64,000 nucleotides of DNA from Micromonospora sp. WMMD1155 (lineage in GTDB: Bacteria; Actinomycetota; Actinomycetes; Mycobacteriales; Micromonosporaceae), in the NCBI RefSeq assembly GCF_029581275.1, contig NZ_CP120742.1:222501-286500 (forward strand). Reading direction: 5' to 3'. The position numbers were made by a program, and so were the translations under genes. Positions 55,161-64,000 of the stretch are shown here, one piece after another. Under the pieces are notes generated by a model. It did not search any database and was not told the origin of the DNA. It was given only the letters and a program-made list of their open reading frames with translations. The first letter of the stretch is position 1, and the number at the start of each line of letters is the position of its first letter.

Positions 55161-55997
55161 TCAGATGGCAGGCAGGACGGCCCGGCAGTCGGCCGACACC
55201 CGGTCCGCGGCGGCCCGCAGGGCAGCGACGTCGGGGCCCGCCGAGAGCACCTCCCGGGAGTACGACGGGAGCACCGAGGCGAGGCTGGAACCGAAGACGG
55301 TCCGCAGATCGGCAGCCCCGGCACCCTGCGCGCCGAGGCCCGGTGCGAGCAGTGGACCCCCGACACCGGAGAGGTCGTGACCGGTGTCACCGATCGTCGC
55401 CCCGACCACCAGACCGAAGCTCCCGAGCGGGGTCGAACCCCTGTTGAGCTGGGAAATCTCGTCGATCACGGTTTGCGCCACGGTGCGGCCGTCGGCCGTA
55501 CGGGCCTGCTGCACGGCCGCGCCCTCGGGGTTGGAGGTGAGCGCCAGCACGAACACGCCGCCGCCGTGCTCGGCAGCCAGTTCGAACATCGGCGCCAGCG
55601 AACCGACGCCGAGGTAGGGGCTCGCGGTCACCGCGTCGACATACATCGGGCTGGATGGATCAAGGTACGCGGAGGCGTACGCGCTCACCGTCGAACCGAT
55701 GTCGCCACGTTTGACGTCGAGGAGAACGAGCGAGCCGGCATCTCGTAACTGTCGGATAGTTGACTCAAGAATGGCCACGCCCTGGGACCCGAAACGCTCG
55801 AAAAAGGCCGACTGAGGCTTGACCACCGCAACCCGGTCACCGAGGGCTTCCACGACGGTCCGGGTGAAGCGGTCAAGACCCTGGACGTCGTCGGCGAGGC
55901 CCCAACGGGCCAGCAGACCGGGATGCGGGTCGATGCCCACACAGAGCGGCCCCCGCTCGGTGATCGCCCGGTGCAGCCGGGTTCCGAAGCTCTCCAT
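55161..55997 (-). CDS. pyrF: orotidine 5'-phosphate decarboxylase (type 2)
   Basis: Last step to UMP. The 278-residue length and sequence place it in the long type 2 group of actinobacteria: CVGIDPHPGLLARWGL, VVKPQSAFFERFGSQG, SLVLLDVKRGDIGSTVSAYASAYL with the catalytic Asp-Lys-Asp, and ALTSNPEGAAVQ. The ATG at 55997 follows GGGAG. It terminates the pyr cluster, separated from bioA by 60 bases. 178 bases to mihF hold only a weak promoter-like TTGACC (near 55090). Confidence 0.96.
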   Translation of the reverse strand: MESFGTRLHRAITERGPLCVGIDPHPGLLARWGLADDVQGLDRFTRTVVEALGDRVAVVKPQSAFFERFGSQGVAILESTIRQLRDAGSLVLLDVKRGDIGSTVSAYASAYLDPSSPMYVDAVTASPYLGVGSLAPMFELAAEHGGGVFVLALTSNPEGAAVQQARTADGRTVAQTVIDEISQLNRGSTPLGSFGLVVGATIGDTGHDLSGVGGPLLAPGLGAQGAGAADLRTVFGSSLASVLPSYSREVLSAGPDVAALRAAADRVSADCRAVLPAI

Positions 55998-56057
55998 CCG
56001 GTGCTCCCTCTCTCTTGTCGTCCGGGCGGCGGCTCGCCTCCCGGGGTATCCGTGTGG

Positions 56058-57332
56058 TCAGCCGGCGGCCACGGCCGCCGCCACGCCGGCAGCGATCCGG
56101 GCCAGGTCGGCGTCGTCGGTGACGTACGGCGGCATCGTGTAGACCAGGTCGCGGAACGGGCGCAGCCACACCCCCTGCTCGGCCGCGGCGGCGGTGGCCG
56201 CCCCGAGGTCGACCTCGTGGTCGAGCTGGACCACCCCGATCGCGCCCAGCACCCGCACGTCGGCGACGCCCGGCGTACCGCGCAGCGGCTCCAGGCCGGC
56301 ACGTAGGCCGGCGCCGACCCTGGCGACCTGCCCCTTCCAGTCCCCGGCCCGCAACAGGCCGATGGAGGCGTTGGCCACCGCACAGGCCAGCGGGTTGCCC
56401 ATGAAGGTGGGTCCGTGCGCCAGCACACCGGCGGCGGAGATGCCCCGGGCGATCTCCGGGGTGCAGAGCGTCGCCGCGAGCGTCAGGTAGCCACCGGTGA
56501 GCGCCTTACCCACGCACAGCACGTCCGGGGTCACCCCGGCGTGCTCGGCGGCGAACATCGCACCGGTACGGCCGAACCCGGTGGCGATCTCGTCGAAGAT
56601 CAGCAGCACTCCGTGGGCGCGGGTCACCTCGCGCAGCACCCGGAGGTAACCCGGGTGGTGGAAGCGCATCCCGCCGGCGCCCTGGACGACCGGCTCGACG
56701 ATCACGGCGGCCAGTTCGTCGGCGTACCGCGCGACGGTCTGCTCCAACGCCGCCACGTACGCGTCGTCGGGCGGGTCGTCGAAACCGCCCGGCGGCACCG
56801 GGGCGAACACCTGTCGGGGCAGCACGTCGCCCCACAGGTGGTGCATCCCGCCCTCCGGGTCGCAGACGCTCATCGGGTGGAAGGTGTCACCGTGGTAGCC
56901 GCCCCGCCAGGTCGCCAACCGACGCCGCTGCGGCCGCCCGAGGGCCCGCTGGTACTGCAGGCACATCTTCACCGCCACCTCGACGCTGACCGACCCGGAG
57001 TCGGCCAGGAACACGTGCTCCAAGCCCTCCGGGGTCAGCTCGACCAGGGTGCGGGCGAGGTGCACGGCGGGCTCGTGGGTGAGCCCGCCGAACATCACGT
57101 GGCTCATCCGACCGAGCTGGTCGGTGACGGCCGCGTCCAGCACCGGGTGTCGGTACCCGTGGATCGCCGCCCACCAGGACGACATCCCGTCCACCAACTC
57201 ACGGCCGTCGGCCAGCCGCAGCCGGACGCCTTCGGCGCTGCGCACCACGTACGGCGGGTTCGCCGGTGGCAGTGCCGCGTACGGATGCCAGACGTGGGCC
57301 CGGTCGGCGGCCAGGATCTCCTCGGGGGTCAC
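56058..57332 (-). CDS. bioA: adenosylmethionine-8-amino-7-oxononanoate aminotransferase
   Basis: PLP-dependent biotin-synthesis enzyme of 424 residues. [16 protein letters not shown], the [16 protein letters not shown] substrate segment, [40 protein letters not shown] and [18 protein letters not shown] with the Schiff-base Lys are specific to BioA rather than other class III aminotransferases. The GTG at 57332 is supported by GAGGAG 5 bases upstream. It is alone, without bioB, bioD or bioF, and is inserted between pyrD and pyrF, with a repeat-containing gap upstream. Confidence 0.95.
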   Translation of the reverse strand: MTPEEILAADRAHVWHPYAALPPANPPYVVRSAEGVRLRLADGRELVDGMSSWWAAIHGYRHPVLDAAVTDQLGRMSHVMFGGLTHEPAVHLARTLVELTPEGLEHVFLADSGSVSVEVAVKMCLQYQRALGRPQRRRLATWRGGYHGDTFHPMSVCDPEGGMHHLWGDVLPRQVFAPVPPGGFDDPPDDAYVAALEQTVARYADELAAVIVEPVVQGAGGMRFHHPGYLRVLREVTRAHGVLLIFDEIATGFGRTGAMFAAEHAGVTPDVLCVGKALTGGYLTLAATLCTPEIARGISAAGVLAHGPTFMGNPLACAVANASIGLLRAGDWKGQVARVGAGLRAGLEPLRGTPGVADVRVLGAIGVVQLDHEVDLGAATAAAAEQGVWLRPFRDLVYTMPPYVTDDADLARIAAGVAAAVAAG

Positions 57333-57699
57333 GTGTACTCCTCTCGGGGCGCGAAGGGGCCGCACGGCGGACGCCGCGCGGCCCGGTCGAGCCACTCCTT
57401 CGCGGCCTTTGCTCTGCACCCACCGATGCGACACGCCGCACGGCGCGATCCCGGACGGCGCGATCCCGGTCCGCGCGATCCCGGACGGCGCGACCTCGGC
57501 GACGCAGCCCCGGACGACGCGCTCCGGACGGCACGACCTCGGCCGGGGCGTTCTCGGACGGCTGGTGGCGGACGCCGGGTGGTGCACCCGCAGGTGCAGA
57601 GCAAAGGGCCGACAGCGGGGTCGGGTACCCCGGCGCGACGCCGACCCGGGGTCGGCCCGGCTCCAGATCGGGCCGGGCCGGCACCGGGTCGTCGGACGG
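57333..57699. other. gap upstream of bioA containing an inverted-repeat element
   Basis: The 367-base gap between bioA and pyrD has no convincing gene, although one minus-strand frame is open through it and reads pentapeptide-like GIAPS repeats because of the 15-bp tandem repeat. The recognisable content is the element at 57404-57610. Confidence 0.5.
57404..57610. repeat. 207-bp element: 15-bp terminal inverted repeats around a 15-bp tandem repeat
   Basis: CCTTTGCTCTGCACC (57406-57420) and GGTGCAGAGCAAAGG (57593-57607) are perfect inverted repeats. Inside, ACGGCGCGATCCCGG occurs at 57440, 57455, 57470 (TCC variant) and 57485 (ACCTCGG variant), a 15-bp period of four units, and degenerate copies follow. 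This is the build of a small non-autonomous mobile element or a cassette; no target duplication was identified with confidence. Confidence 0.65.
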
Positions 57700-58742
57700 T
57701 CACCGGCCGGCGACCGGATCCGGTGTCACCGCCGTGGCGCTCGCCCGGGCGGCGGCCCGGACCAGGGCCGGGCCCCGGTAGATGAAGCCCGTGTAGAGCT
57801 GCACCAGGGAGGCTCCGGCGTCGAACATCCGGGTGGCGTCGTCCGGATCGAGCACCCCACCGACCCCGATGACAGGCAGCCGACCACCGGTCTCGCGATG
57901 CACGAAGGCCACCACGTCCCGGGCCCGGCCGGTCAACGGTCGACCGGACAGGCCGCCGGCCTGCTCGCCACGGTCGGCGTCCACCGCCGCGAGCCCGTCG
58001 CGGGACAGCGTCGTGTTGGTGGCGATCACCCCGGCGGCGCCCCGGGCGAGGCAGACCTCCAGCAGTTCGGCGATCGCCGCCTCGGTCAGATCAGGCGCGA
58101 TCTTGACCAGCACCGGCTTCTCCCCCACCAAGGCGCCGAGCAGCGCGTCCAGGTGGGCGCGGTCCTGCAACGCGCGCAGGCCCGGGGTGTTCGGTGAGGA
58201 CACGTTGACCGCGAAGTAGTCACCGTGCCCGCGCAGCGCCCGGTACGAGGTGAGATAGTCCTCGACCGCCTCGTCCAACGGGGTCACCTTGGACTTGCCG
58301 AGCGAGATGCCCAGCGGGACCCCGAGGGGGCGCGGCAGCGCCGCCAGCCGGACGGCCAACGCGGCGGCACCGGCGTTGTTGAAGCCCATCCGGTTGACCA
58401 CCGCCTCGCTGGCCGGCAGGCGGAAAAGCCGTGGCCGTGGGTTGCCCGGCTGGGCGTGCGCGGTGACCGTGCCGACCTCGACGAAGCCGAAGCCGAGCGC
58501 CGGCCACGCCGGCAACGCCGCGCCGTCCTTGTCCATGCCGGCGGCCAGGCCGACCGGGTTGGGGAACCGCACCCCGAACACCGTGCGCGGCGCGGCGACC
58601 GCGTACCGGGCCCGCAGCGCGGCCAGGGCGGCCGGACGCCGCGACAGGGCGGCCAACCGCCGCAGCGTCCACTCGTGCGCCGCCTCGGCGTCCCCGCCGC
58701 CGATCCGGAACAACCCAGGTCGTACGACCCGCTCGAACACCG

Positions 58743-58746
<4 letters not shown>
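57700..58746 (-). CDS. pyrD: dihydroorotate dehydrogenase (quinone, class 2)
   Basis: Membrane-associated flavoenzyme oxidising dihydroorotate with quinone. 348 residues with an N-terminal amphipathic extension ([19 protein letters not shown]), [40 protein letters not shown] (catalytic Ser of class 2), and [34 protein letters not shown]. The GTG at 58746 overlaps the carB stop as GTGA. The class 2 Ser and the extension fit an aerobic actinomycete. Confidence 0.97.
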
Positions 58747-62082
<3,336 letters not shown>

Positions 62083-62090
<8 letters not shown>

Positions 62091-63240
62091 TGCTGCGCCC
62101 CTTGCTGTGCTGCCGGCCCTCGATCAGCTCGGCGAAACGGTCGAAGAGGTAGTCGGCGTCGTGCGGGCCGGCCGCCGCCTCCGGGTGGTACTGGACCGTG
62201 AACGCGGGTACGTCCACGGCCCGCAGCCCCTCGACCACGTTGTCGTTGAGGCAGACGTGCGACACCCGCACGCCACCGAAGTCGGTGTCGATCACCTGGT
62301 CGGGGACCACCGCGCCGGTGCCCGGCACCTCGACCGCGAAGCCGTGGTTGTGGCTGGTCACCTCGACCTTGCCGGTGGCCCGGTCGAGCACCGGCTGGTT
62401 GATCCCCCGGTGGCCGTAGCCCAGCTTGTAGGTGCCGAACCCGAGCGCCCGGCCGAGGATCTGACTGCCGAAGCAGATGCCGAACAGCGGCACCTCCCGC
62501 CGCAGCGCCTCCCGGGCCACCGCCACCGGGCCGTCGGCCGTGGCCGGGTCGCCCGGACCGGGCGACAGGAAGATCGCGTCAGCGCCGGTGGCGAGCAGTT
62601 CCTCGATGCTCGACGACGCCGGCAGCACGTGGGTGGTCACCCCGCGTGCGGCGAGCCGACGCGGCACGTTGCGCTTGATGCCCAGGTCGAGCGCGGCCAC
62701 CGTGAACCGGTGCTCGCCGATCGCGTCGACGACGTACGGCTCGGGGGTGCTCACCTCGGCGGACAGGTCCGCGCCGACCATCTGCGGTGACTGCCGGACC
62801 CGGGCCAGCAGGCTCTGCGGGTCCTTCTCGACGCTGGAGATGCCGACCCGCATCGCGCCCCGCTCACGCAGGTGCCGGGTCAGCGCACGGGTGTCCACCC
62901 CGCTGATGCCCACCACACCCTCGGTGGCGAGGCGGTCCTCGAGACCGCCGGTGGCCCGCCAGTTCGAGCCGATCCGGGCCGGGTCGCGGACGACGTAGCC
63001 GGCCACCCAGATCCGGCCGGACTCGTCGTCCTCGCCGTTGACGCCGGTGTTGCCGATGTGCGGTGCGGTCTGCACCACCACCTGCCGGTGGTACGACGGG
63101 TCGGTGAGCGTCTCCTGGTAACCGGTCATGCCGGTGGTGAAGACCGCCTCGCCGAAGGTCTCCCCGACGCTGCCGTACGCCTCACCGGGGAACGTGCGCC
63201 CGTCCTCGAGGACGAGGATCGCGGGCCTGCGCTTGACCAT
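62083..63240 (-). CDS. carA: carbamoyl-phosphate synthase small subunit
   Basis: Glutamine amidotransferase subunit, 385 residues. The N-terminal half begins [17 protein letters not shown] and has [18 protein letters not shown]. The C-terminal class I amidotransferase has the catalytic Cys in [17 protein letters not shown], and [16 protein letters not shown] with the His-Glu pair. The ATG at 63240 (MVKRRP) follows GAAAGG from the intercistronic repeat. The TAA stop lies inside the carB start region (8-base overlap), coupling the two subunits. Confidence 0.98.
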
Positions 63241-63251
63241 TACCGTGCCCG

Positions 63252-63301
63252 CCTTTCGTTCGCGACTGCGGGACTCCGCCGCGCTGCATTCCTCGCGCTC
63301 A
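63252..63301 (-). repeat. intercistronic repeat, full copy (pyrC-carA)
   Basis: The 50-bp element begins on the coding strand with the pyrC stop (TGAGCGCGAGG), continues AATGCAGCGCGGCGGAG, and ends TCGCGAACGAAAGG, 11 bases before the carA ATG. It is 43/50 identical to the argC-argJ copy. Confidence 0.75.
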
Positions 63302-64000
63302 CTTGACTGCCTTTCCGTCCAGGACCGTCGGCTCGCCACGCAGGAAGGTCGCCACGATGCGACCCGGCAGCGTCATGCGGGCGTACGGGGTGTTGCGACT
63401 GCGACTGGCCGACTCCGCCGGTTCGATGGTGCGGCGGGCGGCCGGATCGACGACTGTCAGGTTGGCCGGCACACCGGGTGCCGGGTCGACGCCGTGCCCG
63501 GTCAGCCCCGCGATCCGGGCGGGGGTACGCGACATCCGCTCGGCGATCAGGTCCCACTCGGGGCCGAGCACGTCGAGCGCGATGGACAGGGCCGTCTCCA
63601 GGCCGAGCATCCCCGGCCGGGCGTACGCCCACTCGCACTCCTTGTCCTCCACGGCGTGCGGGGCGTGGTCGGTGGCGATGATGTCGATCACCCCGTCGGC
63701 GAGCGCGGCGCGCAACGCGGCGATGTCCGCGGCCGTCCGCAGCGGCGGGTTGACCTTGAAGACCGGGTCGTAGGTCTCCGCACGCTCGTCGGTGAGCAGC
63801 AGGTGGTGCGGGGTGACCTCGGCGGTGACGCGTACCCCACGGGCCTTCGCCTGACGCAGCACCTCGACGCTGCCGGCGGTGGAGACGTGGCAGACGTGCA
63901 GGCGGCTGCCGACGTGTTCGGCGAGCAGCACGTCCCGGGCGATGATCGCCTCCTCGGCGACCGCCGGCCAGCCGATCAGCCCGAGCCGGGTGGAGACCTC
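63299..64000 (-). CDS. pyrC: dihydroorotase, C-terminal part (gene runs off the right edge)
   Basis: Zinc amidohydrolase of the pyrimidine pathway; the last 233 residues are in the window. RLHVCHVSTAGSVEVLRQAKARGV holds zinc-binding His, then VTAEVTPHHLLLTDE, and DIIATDHAPHAVEDKECEWAYARPGMLGLETALSIAL contains the catalytic Asp in TDHAPH. The ending PGRIVATFLRGEPTVLDGKAVK is typical. The stop codon lies within the intercistronic repeat. Gene order pyrC-carA-carB-pyrD-bioA-pyrF on the minus strand is a standard actinobacterial pyr operon apart from bioA. Confidence 0.97.
   Translation of the reverse strand, partial: EVSTRLGLIGWPAVAEEAIIARDVLLAEHVGSRLHVCHVSTAGSVEVLRQAKARGVRVTAEVTPHHLLLTDERAETYDPVFKVNPPLRTAADIAALRAALADGVIDIIATDHAPHAVEDKECEWAYARPGMLGLETALSIALDVLGPEWDLIAERMSRTPARIAGLTGHGVDPAPGVPANLTVVDPAARRTIEPAESASRSRNTPYARMTLPGRIVATFLRGEPTVLDGKAVK

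Noticed and set aside
56058..57587. 509-codon form of bioA with pentapeptide-like repeats
   Set aside because: The repeats come from the 15-bp tandem element; GTG 57332 has a good ribosome site and matches the family start.

Overview
This is a high-GC actinomycete chromosome segment, most like Micromonosporaceae (Micromonospora/Salinispora). The gene order, codon use, actinobacterial integration host factor mIHF, GTG starts with overlapping stop/start codons, and a short intercistronic repeat of the kind I associate with this family all point that way. Most of the window is conserved core metabolism and translation, and most of it is on the minus strand. No intact tRNA, rRNA operon, CRISPR array, insertion sequence or prophage was found.

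Layout. 1-9.5 kb: start of tyrS, a hotdog thioesterase, a DUF21/CBS membrane protein, a YgjV-like protein, a GNAT, a tandem universal stress protein, a two-gene flavin monooxygenase/FMN reductase operon, a ThiS/MoaD-BNR-repeat pair, a NUDIX hydrolase, an alkyladenine DNA glycosylase and a small HTH regulator with a striking double operator. 9.5-17.6 kb: a 41-bp tandem repeat, a YjbR-type protein and the arginine operon argC-J-B-D-F-R-H with ARG-box-like sites at its promoter (argG is absent). 17.6-19.7 kb: an islet with a DUF6010 protein and a GlxA-type regulator, bracketed by two remnants of tRNA 3' halves. 19.7-26 kb: pheT, pheS, a TrmH-type methyltransferase, rplT, rpmI and infC. infC appears to start at AUC and has a long leader with an attenuator-like hairpin. 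26-31 kb: several large palindromes, a PH-domain protein, hisG/hisE and a divergent amino-acid ABC transporter. 31-37.3 kb: the riboflavin operon ribD-ribE-ribM(pnuC-like)-ribBA-ribH behind an FMN riboswitch, then a REC-GGDEF response regulator and rpe. 37.5-42.4 kb: two tandem paralogous septum-formation-type lipoproteins, then rsmB, fmt and def. 42.4-49.1 kb, the most accessory part: an XRE/NB-ARC/TPR (STAND) regulator divergent from a secreted S1 protease, a cytochrome P450, and a P-loop kinase fused to a ParB-like domain. 49.3-64 kb: a helicase-dead PriA homologue, metK, coaBC, rpoZ, a divergent gmk, mihF, pyrF, bioA, pyrD, carB, carA and the 3' part of pyrC.

How it fits together. Three biosynthetic units dominate (arginine, riboflavin, pyrimidine), each built of translationally coupled genes. 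carAB supplies carbamoyl phosphate to both pyrimidine synthesis and argF. def/fmt, metK and the translation genes form the housekeeping core.

The most unusual signals are non-coding: a 50-bp repeat placed exactly between operon genes so that it supplies one gene's stop codon and the next gene's ribosome-binding purines; several 50-210-bp palindromic or inverted-repeat elements; tRNA-remnant boundaries; and core enzymes whose nucleotide-binding motifs are eroded (PriA, Gmk). No single large new system is evident. The STAND regulator/protease pair and the kinase-ParB fusion are the best functional leads.
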